Positions 54,183-62,876 of a stretch of DNA of 64,000 nt are shown piece by piece. This stretch comes from Cytobacillus oceanisediminis. GTDB taxonomy: Bacteria > Bacillota > Bacilli > Bacillales > Cytobacillaceae. Location: contig NZ_QGTW01000008.1 in NCBI RefSeq assembly GCF_003182355.1, positions 186,001-250,000 of the forward strand, written 5' to 3'. Within the stretch, counting starts at the first letter, position 1. Each line of letters starts with the position of its first letter. The notes under the pieces were generated by a model, which was given only the letters and a program-made list of their open reading frames with translations, did no database searches and was not told where the DNA came from. The position numbers and the translations under genes were made by a program.

Positions 54183-55817
54183 TTAAATTTTTATGACTTT
54201 GTGTGTCCCATCAAATACAAATGGACACTCCAAAAGATCATTCACAAAACTCATACCATATTTATTAATGTAATACAGCCCGTTCCAGACTCTCTCTTGC
54301 GGAGACCCTCCCGGCCTTAAATTATTTTCCACTTTTTCATACTTATTAATGATTACATCATACTTTTTCTGGATTGTTTGCTGAATTTTCGACTCCATAA
54401 AATCCATCTGCTTTACAAGCAGTTCCTCGTTTTTCTTCAACATCGGAAGCAATGCATGGGCTTCTTTCCCAGTTAATTCTTCTATTAAAACATAGTTTTG
54501 CTTTAACTGCTCTTTTGTTTTTCTGAACTGCTCTTCAATGCTTTCATTTTTAATTTGCTCAAGGTAATCATTTTTCTTTACTGCTGTCCCGAAGGTAAGC
54601 ACTTCCTGCAAATCGAGGCCTATTTCCTTCATGTCGCTTTCCACCGAGCGTTCTAAAATGGTAATATTCAGCCGAGGCATAATTGGAGGCATTTTCATTC
54701 CAAACCACTCAAATGCCTTTTTCAGCTCAGCCCAATAGGCAATTTCGCCCGGTCCCGCAATAAACGCCAATGTCGGAAACAGCCATTCCTGAGTGATCGG
54801 CCTTGTTACAACATTATTGCTTAGCCTTTCAGGATATTTTTCAGCAATCTCCAAAAGCTCATCCATCGTAAACTCGTGGAAACCCTCTTTTCCAGTGAAC
54901 ACCTTTTTCTCCTGATTATATTCAAGGAGTATTCTTTCCTTACGCTTTTCATCGTAATAAAATAGATTTGCAGCATTTTCGCTAATTTCAATCGCATTAG
55001 GAAACCCGGTTCGTTCCAGCTGATTCTGCTGCTCTCTAACCCTTTTTGTTATTTCACCGAAGCTTTCAACCTGCTTTGTAAATATGCCTCTTTCAAGCAT
55101 ACGCAAATTTTTATCACCAGAATCGACCAGCAGCAATCCTGAATCTTTAAACAGATGCATGATAATCCCTGCAAAAAGATCAACAAAACTTTTAGATTGG
55201 TTTATGGTATCACTTAGTGTTTTAAGGAGCTCTTTTGTATATTGTGTCTCACCAAATGACTCTATGATAGTCTCCACCCATGATTTGCATTTATCACGAT
55301 CCAAAAAAATATTGGAAACCATAATTTTTTCAAATACCTTTTCAGGATAAATCACTTTCTCCATTTTATTTGCCTTTTCAACAAACACATGGTTAACTTC
55401 CTGATAATCGTGGTCCTCGCCAGCAATCCAGAAAACAGGTACGACAGGAATGCCCAGCTCTTTTTCCTTTTGTTGGGCAAGTGAGATAATCGATATAATT
55501 TTATGTATGGTATACAGCGGGCCCGTTAGAATTCCGGCCTGCTGCCCTCCAATAATAACAGCACTATTTTCTTGCTTCAGCTTCTCAAGGGATTGATGCA
55601 CTGCTGTAGAGGCAGGAAAGCGGTCCATAAACTTTCCGATATATTCAGAAAGTTCATTTCTCATAAATGACCGATCCTTTAATTCCCCTAACCGCGCTTT
55701 ATAGTCTATAGCAGAATTATAGCGATAGTGAAAAAACTGCATAAGTTCTTCGGTTTGTCGTGTATAATTTGTTGCAAACCGGTTGGTGGCCGGCAATGAG
55801 AGATTAAGAATCTCCAT
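54183..55817 (-). CDS. bshC: bacillithiol synthase BshC (cysteine-adding)
   Basis: BshC adds cysteine to glucosaminyl malate, the last step of bacillithiol biosynthesis. The 544-residue protein has the family motifs MEILNLSLPATNRFATNY, IIGGQQAGILTGPLYTIHK near residue 90, the PVFWIAGEDHDYQEVNHVF segment near 126, and GPGEIAYWAELKKAFEWFG near 352. The length is close to B. subtilis YllA (539). It lies between panE-DUF3397 and mraZ as in other Bacillaceae. Confidence 0.94.
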   Translation of the reverse strand: MEILNLSLPATNRFATNYTRQTEELMQFFHYRYNSAIDYKARLGELKDRSFMRNELSEYIGKFMDRFPASTAVHQSLEKLKQENSAVIIGGQQAGILTGPLYTIHKIISIISLAQQKEKELGIPVVPVFWIAGEDHDYQEVNHVFVEKANKMEKVIYPEKVFEKIMVSNIFLDRDKCKSWVETIIESFGETQYTKELLKTLSDTINQSKSFVDLFAGIIMHLFKDSGLLLVDSGDKNLRMLERGIFTKQVESFGEITKRVREQQNQLERTGFPNAIEISENAANLFYYDEKRKERILLEYNQEKKVFTGKEGFHEFTMDELLEIAEKYPERLSNNVVTRPITQEWLFPTLAFIAGPGEIAYWAELKKAFEWFGMKMPPIMPRLNITILERSVESDMKEIGLDLQEVLTFGTAVKKNDYLEQIKNESIEEQFRKTKEQLKQNYVLIEELTGKEAHALLPMLKKNEELLVKQMDFMESKIQQTIQKKYDVIINKYEKVENNLRPGGSPQERVWNGLYYINKYGMSFVNDLLECPFVFDGTHKVIKI

Positions 55818-55853
55818 TAATGAACTTCCTTTCTGATTCCATTTTTCAAAGGT

Positions 55854-56166
55854 TGTTCAAAAAGTCCTGGAAAAGCAGGAGTCGAATCTATGCACAGAAT
55901 GTTTAATCCGACGCTAGCCACAGGACAAGGAACCCTTCGGACGCATTTTGTCACACGACCAAAAGCGCAGCTTTTGGGAGGACACGGCAGTCTTTAGTCA
56001 GGCTGTGTCAGCTTGCTTCTCTGCTTAACACATATCAAAACCAGACCCTTGAAAAAGTAAGGGTGCTTTTTGCAAGGAATTTGCTACTGAAGTTTCGAGC
56101 TTATGCTTCGCTATTCAAGCTGTGCTTCCTGACCTTCTTGGCTCTTTTTGTCCTCCTTTTTGAACA
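55854..56166. repeat. 313-base element with inverted ends TGTTCAAAAAG / CTTTTTGAACA
   Basis: The ends TGTTCAAAAAG (55854-55864) and CTTTTTGAACA (56156-56166) are perfect 11-base inverted repeats. Between them is no supported reading frame; small inverted repeats such as AAAGCGCAGCTTTT near 55962 are present. It has the look of a non-coding mobile or repeat element (MITE-like) in the bshC leader. Only one copy is in the window. Confidence 0.7.
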
Positions 56167-56280
56167 CTCACTTTATTTCATCTTCTGAGTATATCATTGT
56201 CTGAATTGAAAAGAAAAAAACTTTGCTTATCTAAATGTTTCAATTCTAGATATTTTTAGTTTTTGTCATACAAAAGCTTT

Positions 56281-56676
56281 TTAAGGAATGAACACAACAG
56301 CCGTAACCCTTTGGACCAGCCCAATAATAATGAGGATAACATACACGGTAAAGTACAACAGGAAATTGAATCGCCAAAACCCTTTAAACATAACACGCAG
56401 GCTTATTTCCTGTTTAACCCTCCAATGAATAATAACAAAAATTACCGCTGTTACAAGCAATGATAAAAGAATCATCCATAAATATGATTGATCCCAAATA
56501 ACAATGATTAAAAAATGGACAGACAGTATAAATAAAAAAGTGCTGACATCCAAAGCAATATGTACAGATCTTCGGTGTTTTTTTGTTATTTGTTTACTGA
56601 TAATAAACACAGCTAGATATCCAAGTAATGGAATTGTAACCAATGTTGCGATGAAAGCCGAAAACACTGTATTCAA
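56281..56676 (-). CDS. DUF3397 family membrane protein
   Basis: The 131-residue protein has four hydrophobic segments (about residues 8-26, 40-57, 63-85 and 102-123) and belongs to the DUF3397 family, found at this locus in Bacillus relatives. Its function is unknown to me. The start is a TTG at 56676 with GGGGG upstream. It is 15 bases after the panE-like gene and probably co-transcribed with it. Confidence 0.85.
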   Translation of the reverse strand: MNTVFSAFIATLVTIPLLGYLAVFIISKQITKKHRRSVHIALDVSTFLFILSVHFLIIVIWDQSYLWMILLSLLVTAVIFVIIHWRVKQEISLRVMFKGFWRFNFLLYFTVYVILIIIGLVQRVTAVVFIP

Positions 56677-56691
56677 TATATTTCCCCCTTT

Positions 56692-57576
56692 TTACTCCTT
56701 CCCTTTAATCAGGCAATAAAGGCTTTCAGAAAATGGAGCCCCCATCTTCTTTCTAGCTGCTTCCTCAAGGATATAACCCAGGATAGCATCTATTTCTGTA
56801 TGTCGGCCTTCTTCAATATCCTTCAGCATGGAGGATCGGTTATTCCCTGTATGCCTGCAAACCATTTTCACATGGGTAAATGCTGCCTCTTTATCAGCTA
56901 TATCCAATATTGTACTTACTTCACCAAACAGCTTTAAAAACAAACGGTAATAATATTGATTTTCCAGAAGCTCCCCATTTCTGACACGAAGCACAGCAGT
57001 CAATGGATTAATAACAGAGTTAACAATCAGCTTTTCAATCAGCATCCCTTTATAATCTTGTTTAAAAACAAAAGGAAAATAATTTAATACCGGTTCGGAA
57101 ATTGCCTGTAAAAAAGTTAAATCGCCTTTTATGGCAGCCAGCTTTGTTGCCCCTATCCCAGTATGCATAACAGTGCCTGATTCCACTTTGAGTGCACCAT
57201 GTTCAACACTTCCTACAAAGAGATGATCAGCTTCGAGACTCTGAATCCACTTTAAATGCCCCATGCCATTTTGGAGAAACAGCAATGATAAGTGACGGCC
57301 AAGGCTCATTTTCTTCATACTGCAAACAACCTCTGGAATACTATACTGTTTAACAGCAACGATAGTTAAATCCTCTTCGCCCTTCCATTCTGAAAAAAGG
57401 CTTGCCTGGATAGGATGGTTAAAGCGTTTCCCATCCCTTTCAAATATAAGACCCTGTGAACGCAGCCTATCCGCCTGGCTATTATTTCTAACATACACCT
57501 GCACGTTATGGTGTTCATTCAAATAATGGGCAAATAATAGGCCAATGGCGCCACCGCCGATAATAGCAATCTTCAT
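56692..57576 (-). CDS. panE: ketopantoate reductase family protein (PanE/YlbQ-like)
   Basis: The 294-residue NADPH-dependent reductase family makes pantoate for coenzyme A. The Rossmann motif MKIAIIGGGAIGLLFAHYL is at the start, with the LQNGMGHLKWIQSLEADHLF segment near residue 95, and the catalytic Lys region LIEKLIVNSVINPLTAVL near 180. It is at the ylbQ place of B. subtilis. A second panE may exist in the genome, so the exact role is not certain. Confidence 0.88.
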   Translation of the reverse strand: MKIAIIGGGAIGLLFAHYLNEHHNVQVYVRNNSQADRLRSQGLIFERDGKRFNHPIQASLFSEWKGEEDLTIVAVKQYSIPEVVCSMKKMSLGRHLSLLFLQNGMGHLKWIQSLEADHLFVGSVEHGALKVESGTVMHTGIGATKLAAIKGDLTFLQAISEPVLNYFPFVFKQDYKGMLIEKLIVNSVINPLTAVLRVRNGELLENQYYYRLFLKLFGEVSTILDIADKEAAFTHVKMVCRHTGNNRSSMLKDIEEGRHTEIDAILGYILEEAARKKMGAPFSESLYCLIKGKE

Positions 57577-57714
57577 AACTTACTCCCATAATAATTTTGT
57601 CATTGGCTATATTTTATCAAAATAAAATAAAACATGGGTAAATTGGAATGTTTACTCATTTCTTTCAAAATATTATATTTATTTTTAAATTCCATCTTGA
57701 TTTAAAGAAATCCT

Positions 57715-57755
57715 TTAAAAAAAATCCCTTTTTCGAAATTCCGAAAAAGGGATTT
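57715..57755 (-). terminator. Rho-independent terminator of the carboxylase operon
   Basis: On the minus strand AAATCCCTTTTTCG pairs with CGAAAAAGGGATTT (57722-57755) and eight T follow. It begins 15 bases after the carboxylase beta stop. Confidence 0.93.
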
Positions 57756-57769
57756 TTCATTTGCTTATA

Positions 57770-59311
57770 TTAAACCGGGTAAACTGGGTGCTTTCGTACG
57801 CTAAATGTTAATTCTTTCGTTTCATACAGATCAAAACGGTTAATCAGGACATTTCTTAAATCTGATGGCGAAACAATATCGTCAACGATTAATTCTGAGG
57901 CAAGCTTATAAATATCTATCGTTTCTTTATATTCCTGCTGCTTTTCCTGAACGTATTTAATTTTTTCTTTTGGATCTTCTATTGCATTAATTTTATTAGA
58001 ATAGACTGCATTTACCGCGGCCTCAGGCCCCATAACGGCGATTTGCGCAGTGGGAAGCGCAATGCAGCAGTCAGGCTCAAACGCTGGACCGGCCATCGCA
58101 TATAACCCTGCACCATATGCTTTTCTAACGACAACAGAGATTTTAGGAACAGTAGCGGAGCTCATAGCTGCAATCAGCTTTGCGCCATGACGGATAATCC
58201 CTGCTCTTTCTACCTTAGTTCCAATCATAAATCCAGGAACGTCGGCCAGGAACAATAATGGAATATGGAATGCATCGCAAAGCTGAATAAATTTCGCGCC
58301 TTTATCAGCAGAGTCCACAAACAATACTCCTCCCTTCACCTTAGGCTGGTTGGCAACAATTCCCACTGTCCTTCCGCCGATGCGAGCAAGACCGGTAATT
58401 AGCTCCGCTGCAAAAAGCTTTTTAATTTCAAAGAAGCTTCCTTCATCTATCAATGAATCAATGCACTCATACATATCAAATGGGGCATTTTGATTCTTAG
58501 GGATGATTTCTTCAAGGTCTCGCCCCGTCTTCGGCTTAACAGCCTCAAGCTTAGATGGCTTTTCTTTAAAGCTCGCCGGGAAATACCCCAAATATCTTCT
58601 GGCAGATTCAATTGCCTCTTCCTCGCTGTAGGCAAGCATATCTCCACAGCCGCTGACCGAACAATGCATGCGGGCTCCGCCCATTTCTTCAAGAGTAACC
58701 TTTTCGCCAATAACCTTTTCAGCCATTCTTGGTGACCCCAAGTACATGGAAGCATTCTGGTCTACCATTATGACAATGTCACAAAAAGCAGGAATATAAG
58801 CTCCTCCTGCAGCAGAAGGGCCAAATAACAGACAAATTTGCGGCACCATGCCGGAAAGCTTTACTTGGTTGTAAAAGATTCTGCCTGCTCCGCGTCTATT
58901 CGGAAACATTTCAAGCTGATCTGTAATTCGCGCCCCGGCCGAGTCAACCAGGTATAGGATTGGGACTTTTAGTTTTTCAGCAGTTTCCTGGATACGAATG
59001 ATTTTTTCAACTGTTCTGGCACCCCAGGAACCTGCCTTTACGGTTGAATCGTTCGCCATAACGCAAACTGTTTGCCCGCTGATTTTCCCAATCGCAGTGA
59101 CAACGCCATCTGCGGGCAGATCATTTTCCTGGCAGTTTGCAAACTTTCCATCCTCCTCGTAGAATCCATCGTCAAACAGCAGCTCAAGACGTCTTCTGAC
59201 AAAGAGTTTATTTTGCGCTTCATTTTTTTCATGATACTTTGGATGTCCGCCGGCTTTGATTTCCCTGCTTCTTTCCTGCAGGGTTTCAGTTAATGTCTTT
59301 GCAGTGGTCAT
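57770..59311 (-). CDS. acyl-CoA carboxylase, carboxyltransferase (beta) subunit
   Basis: The 513-residue carboxyltransferase subunit moves CO2 from carboxybiotin to an acyl-CoA. The two oxyanion-hole regions are LLFGPSAAGGAYIPAFCDIV near residue 160 and VVRKAYGAGLYAMAGPAFEPD near 396, and PLLFLADVPGFMIGTKVERAG lies near 350. It is related to propionyl/methylcrotonyl-CoA carboxylase beta chains (YngE-like in B. subtilis). The start ATG has AGGAGGAAGAGA. It is the third gene of the operon, separated from the BCCP gene by interspersed element E. The acyl substrate cannot be told. Confidence 0.92.
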   Translation of the reverse strand: MTTAKTLTETLQERSREIKAGGHPKYHEKNEAQNKLFVRRRLELLFDDGFYEEDGKFANCQENDLPADGVVTAIGKISGQTVCVMANDSTVKAGSWGARTVEKIIRIQETAEKLKVPILYLVDSAGARITDQLEMFPNRRGAGRIFYNQVKLSGMVPQICLLFGPSAAGGAYIPAFCDIVIMVDQNASMYLGSPRMAEKVIGEKVTLEEMGGARMHCSVSGCGDMLAYSEEEAIESARRYLGYFPASFKEKPSKLEAVKPKTGRDLEEIIPKNQNAPFDMYECIDSLIDEGSFFEIKKLFAAELITGLARIGGRTVGIVANQPKVKGGVLFVDSADKGAKFIQLCDAFHIPLLFLADVPGFMIGTKVERAGIIRHGAKLIAAMSSATVPKISVVVRKAYGAGLYAMAGPAFEPDCCIALPTAQIAVMGPEAAVNAVYSNKINAIEDPKEKIKYVQEKQQEYKETIDIYKLASELIVDDIVSPSDLRNVLINRFDLYETKELTFSVRKHPVYPV

Positions 59312-59376
59312 TCTCTTCCTCCTAGAATTAGATTTTCCCTACTTGGGATCATAATTTATTATCACAGTAAAATTCC

Positions 59377-59595
59377 CCTGTTGATTCAGCTCAAGAAGCT
59401 CAGCGAACTGCGGGCTGTCTGTCGCATGACGCGCCCTGCAGGGTCTCCCTTTAACACGCTTCTCCCGATGGACATTGAAATCAGCATCAGTGAATAAACA
59501 CCGCACAAAGCAAAGGCGTGAGCATTATTTGAGGAGATCGCGCCATCCGCTCCAATCAACAGGATGCCAAAATCTACAAATAACTTTAACGAGCT
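59377..59595 (+). repeat. Interspersed element, copy E (inside the carboxylase operon)
   Basis: It reads CCTGTTGATTCAGCTCAAG at 59378 and CCGCTCCAATCAACAGGATG near 59547-59566, with inner blocks GCGGGCTGT, CCTGCAGGGTCTCCCTTTAA and CGCTTCTCCCGATGG. The right end TAACTTTAACGAGCT matches other copies. It has an extra 40-base middle stretch. It lies between the beta-subunit start and the BCCP stop. Confidence 0.75.
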
Positions 59596-59598
59596 AAA

Positions 59599-59811
59599 TT
59601 ATTCAAAAACGATAAGGACATCGCCTTCGTTCACGAAGTCTCCGACGTTCACTTTTATTTCAGCTACTTTTCCGGAAGCCTCACTTTCAACTGGTATCTC
59701 CATTTTCATGGATTCCAGCATTAGCACTTCCTGGCCCGCAGAAACCTCCTGGCCTGCCTCAACCATAATATTTAATACAGTACCTGCCATTGATGATGTG
59801 ATTTCTCTCAT
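59599..59811 (-). CDS. biotin carboxyl carrier domain protein (YngHB-like)
   Basis: The 70-residue protein is a biotinyl domain on its own. The modified Lys is in [17 protein letters not shown] (Met-Lys-Met) near residue 35, with [19 protein letters not shown] after it. The length matches B. subtilis YngHB (73). It lies 15 bases after the biotin carboxylase gene and would carry CO2 between the two subunits. GGAGG is eight bases before the ATG. Confidence 0.94.
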   Translation of the reverse strand: MREITSSMAGTVLNIMVEAGQEVSAGQEVLMLESMKMEIPVESEASGKVAEIKVNVGDFVNEGDVLIVFE

Positions 59812-59826
59812 TTGTAATTCCTCCTT

Positions 59827-61170
59827 TTATTTGATGGCGAACGCCTTTTCCGTTAAAAAAGCTGTTGAATAATTCCCTTTGCGGAAATCTTCGTCTCTTA
59901 AAATCTCTTTAAATAAAGGTGCATTTGTTTTAATGCCTTCTAATTTCAGTTCATCAAAGAATTGAACCGCTTTTTCGATTGCCTCTATTCTTGTTTCTCC
60001 ATGGATAATGCATTTTGCAATCATCGGATCATAAAATGGGCTGACTGTTGTACCAGAAACATATCCATAATCAACCCGTACCCCAGGTGAAGCCCCCCAT
60101 TCAAACATGGACAATTTACCTGGCGAAGGGAGGAAGGTTTTAGGATCCTCAGCATATAATCTGAATTCGATTGAGTGGCCATGCTGTTTAATTTCATTTT
60201 GTGAAAGCGGCAGTTTTTCCCCGCTGGCTGCCAGCAGCTGCCATTTTACAAGGTCAAGTCCTGTAATTTGTTCAGTCACCGGGTGTTCAACCTGGAGTCT
60301 TGTGTTCATTTCAAGAAAATAAAAACTTTCTTTTTCATCTACAATAAATTCAATCGTTCCTGCATTTTTATATTGAACAGCAGCTGCCGCAGTCAAAGCC
60401 GTTTCATACATCTTTTGCTTTGTTTGTTCTGATAGGAAAGGAGATGGTGATTCCTCAACAACTTTCTGGTGTCTCCTTTGAATCGAGCAATCCCTTTCAA
60501 ATAAGTGAACGATATTTCCATGATTATCACCGAACACCTGGATTTCTACGTGTCTGGCATTTTGAATATACTTTTCTACAAATACTTCATCAGACCCAAA
60601 GTAAGCCCTGGCACGGGTTTTTGTAGAATCAAAGGACTTAGCGAGCGCTTGCTCATTTTCACAGCGCACCATGCCAATTCCTCCGCCTCCGCCGCTAGCC
60701 TTCAGCATAACCGGATAACCCATTGAATCCGCAAGCTTGCATGCTTCCTCCAAAGTAGATGTACCTTCACCGCTTCCAGGAACAACAGGTACCCCTGCTT
60801 CCATCATTGTTTTCCGGGAAACAATTTTATCCCCCATCATCTCAATCGTTTCAGGATCAGGCCCAATAAAGGTGATTCCAGCGTCTTTAACTGCTCTGGC
60901 AAAGCTCGCGTTTTCTGATAAGAAACCATATCCTGGATGGATTCCATCAACTTTTTCCCTTTTGGCAATCTCAAGTATGGTATCTGTTTTTAAATATGAT
61001 TTATTAACAGGCGGTTCACCTATATTGAAAGCATATGTAGCTTCTTTAGCAAAAGGCAGGTCCTTGTCTGCATCGGAATATACGGCAACAGTTTCAATGC
61101 CCATTTCCCGGCAGGTTTTTATAATGCGCAAAGCAATTTCTCCCCTGTTTGCAATCAAAATTTTTCGCAC
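59827..61170 (-). CDS. biotin carboxylase subunit of an acyl-CoA carboxylase
   Basis: The 447-residue ATP-grasp biotin carboxylase has KILIANRGEIALRIIKT at the start, the ATP loop MLKASGGGGGIGMVRC near residue 159, and EMNTRLQVEHPVTEQITG near 287. It is related to AccC and to YngHA of B. subtilis. The start is a GTG at 61170 with AGGGG seven bases upstream; a longer frame to 61188 would put the start inside that site. It heads the operon with the BCCP and beta genes. This is a second carboxylase; the essential accBC pair should be elsewhere. Confidence 0.93.
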   Translation of the reverse strand: MRKILIANRGEIALRIIKTCREMGIETVAVYSDADKDLPFAKEATYAFNIGEPPVNKSYLKTDTILEIAKREKVDGIHPGYGFLSENASFARAVKDAGITFIGPDPETIEMMGDKIVSRKTMMEAGVPVVPGSGEGTSTLEEACKLADSMGYPVMLKASGGGGGIGMVRCENEQALAKSFDSTKTRARAYFGSDEVFVEKYIQNARHVEIQVFGDNHGNIVHLFERDCSIQRRHQKVVEESPSPFLSEQTKQKMYETALTAAAAVQYKNAGTIEFIVDEKESFYFLEMNTRLQVEHPVTEQITGLDLVKWQLLAASGEKLPLSQNEIKQHGHSIEFRLYAEDPKTFLPSPGKLSMFEWGASPGVRVDYGYVSGTTVSPFYDPMIAKCIIHGETRIEAIEKAVQFFDELKLEGIKTNAPLFKEILRDEDFRKGNYSTAFLTEKAFAIK

Positions 61171-61248
61171 AATCGATCCCCTTTCCAAGCATATTAATCC
61201 TGCAATAATATATATTTCTACAAACTTCTGCCTTTTTCCTGCTCGTTT

Positions 61249-61262
61249 TGTAAACGCTTTCT
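61249..61262 (-). promoter_or_regulatory. Candidate catabolite-responsive element (cre)
   Basis: TGTAAACGCTTTCT (plus strand) matches the cre consensus TGWNANCGNTNWCA in all but the last base. It lies about 80 bases before the biotin carboxylase start, so the operon is likely repressed by CcpA during growth on rapidly used sugars. The rest of the 343-base gap to ylbP should hold the divergent promoters, which I could not fix. Confidence 0.65.
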
Positions 61263-61513
61263 AAATTTTTATTAAAAAACTTGACGTTCGCAATTCTTTT
61301 CTGAATGCTAGCCCACTGGAAACACTACAGGATAACCCTTTGTAATCAGGATAAAGCTGCTTACTTCGAAAAAACTAATCTTAAGTGCAGAATTTTTTGT
61401 TTACTTGTTATATAATAATAGACAAAGAAAAAACTTTCGAATAGTCGGAAGATATTATTAAGCGGTTACATCTTTAAGAATCTATATACACCTTTGGCTA
61501 AGGGGGAGATTAT

Positions 61514-61987
61514 ATGAATTATAAAGTGGAAAAATTAAAAGTAAATTACAAAACTTTGGAAGAGTTTAAAAAATTTAAAGAGTATGGACTCCAGGAATTG
61601 TCCATGCTGGAGGACCTGGAAGCTAATATTATAGAAAATGACAGTGAATCGCCTTTCTACGGTATCTATTTCGGCGATAAACTAGTAGCACGCATGAGCC
61701 TTTACCAAATTGATGCAAGATTCGACCGTTATTTCGAGCCTGCTCAGGATTATTTGGAGCTTTGGAAGCTCGAAGTTCTGCCGGACTATCAAAATAAAGG
61801 CTATGGGAAAGCGCTTGTGGAATTCGCAAAAGGATTTGGACTTCCTATTAAAACGAATCCCCGAGTAAAATCAAAACCTTTCTGGGAGAAGATGGGCTTT
61901 TCCGCAGTCAATTATGATATGGAACGCGACCTTGGAGAGAACCCGCTTGCATGGTTCCCTGCAGGCGTTAAGGAACAGGCCCACTAA
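61514..61987 (+). CDS. ylbP: YlbP-like GNAT acetyltransferase
   Basis: The 157-residue protein has the GNAT signature with LWKLEVLPDYQNKGYGKALVEFAKG near residue 78, which holds the acetyl-CoA loop QNKGYGKA. The gene lies at the place of B. subtilis ylbP, but on the opposite strand to its neighbours. The ATG has GGGGGAGATTAT upstream. The acceptor substrate is not known. Confidence 0.88.
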   Translation: MNYKVEKLKVNYKTLEEFKKFKEYGLQELSMLEDLEANIIENDSESPFYGIYFGDKLVARMSLYQIDARFDRYFEPAQDYLELWKLEVLPDYQNKGYGKALVEFAKGFGLPIKTNPRVKSKPFWEKMGFSAVNYDMERDLGENPLAWFPAGVKEQAH

Positions 61988-62026
61988 TCACCGGGTTACT
62001 CTTGCATCTTAAAAACAATAAGAGAT

Positions 62027-62060
62027 AAAGCGGACAAAGCTATTGTCCGCTTTATTTATG
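62027..62060 (+). terminator. Rho-independent terminator of ylbP
   Basis: AAAGCGGACAA pairs with TTGTCCGCTTT (62027-62053) with a 5-base loop, followed by ATTTATG. It may also act on the rsfA-type gene coming from the other side. Confidence 0.85.
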
Positions 62061-62111
62061 TTATTTAATTCTATTCCGGCAATAATTATCACCACACTTA
62101 AGAGCTGTTTC

Positions 62112-62744
62112 CTATTTCTCAACTTTCTCCAGCTGGCCGCTTGGATCTACGGTGAATTTAAGGTTTTTCTGGCGGTCTCCATCTTTTAGCCCCACAAGTT
62201 TGCGGGCGCTTTCCATGATTTCTACTAATGCCTTATAATCCTGTTCCATCGTATTTAGTTCTTTAATTAATCTTTCATTTTCAGCCGCAAGGTAATACAT
62301 TTGTTTTTCCAATTCCTGAATACGTTCCCTTGAGGAATCATCTTCCAGTTCCCCTGTTTTTTGCGCTTTATCATATAACGCTTTGAGGAAAATGACTAGT
62401 TCATCAAACTCAATTATATTTATGTCTTCTCTTGTTTCTTGTCCGGTATAGTCACTTGCCTTAGCTGCAGGTTCATCGGAAATTTCTTTTTCTCTTTCTG
62501 CTGCCTGAGGATTTTTTTTCATTTCTTTCCTCTGTTTTTTAGCTAATTCAATCCCTGATTTATATTGCTTTCTAACAAAGGAATTCCAGCGGAAACCGCA
62601 TGCAGCTGCTGTTCTGCTTAACTGTTTGCCTACTTCTTCAAACGCTTGAAGCTGAGTTCCCCCTTCTCTTATATGGCGGAGCACCACTTCAGCAAGCAGC
62701 AAATCTTCATCTTGAGACCAAGCATCCTGACGGGTTGATGACAT
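62112..62744 (-). CDS. ylbO: RsfA-family prespore-type transcription regulator (YlbO-like)
   Basis: The 210-residue protein has an N-terminal Myb/SANT-like DNA-binding domain ([38 protein letters not shown]) and a C-terminal coiled coil (about residues 118-175). The family includes RsfA, which adjusts SigF-dependent genes in the prespore, and YlbO. Position next to ylbP matches ylbO. AGGAGGG lies eight bases before the ATG. Its target genes are unknown. Confidence 0.9.
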   Translation of the reverse strand: MSSTRQDAWSQDEDLLLAEVVLRHIREGGTQLQAFEEVGKQLSRTAAACGFRWNSFVRKQYKSGIELAKKQRKEMKKNPQAAEREKEISDEPAAKASDYTGQETREDINIIEFDELVIFLKALYDKAQKTGELEDDSSRERIQELEKQMYYLAAENERLIKELNTMEQDYKALVEIMESARKLVGLKDGDRQKNLKFTVDPSGQLEKVEK

Positions 62745-62876
62745 CAGAATATCCCTCCTAGTGTTTTTTCTTTATACATATGCCTATGCTAGAAAAGATA
62801 GACTGATGTCATACTATAAAGTGAAACTTTATTCAGTCAGGGCTATTTTATGTTGCTGATCCTTATTTTCAAACTT

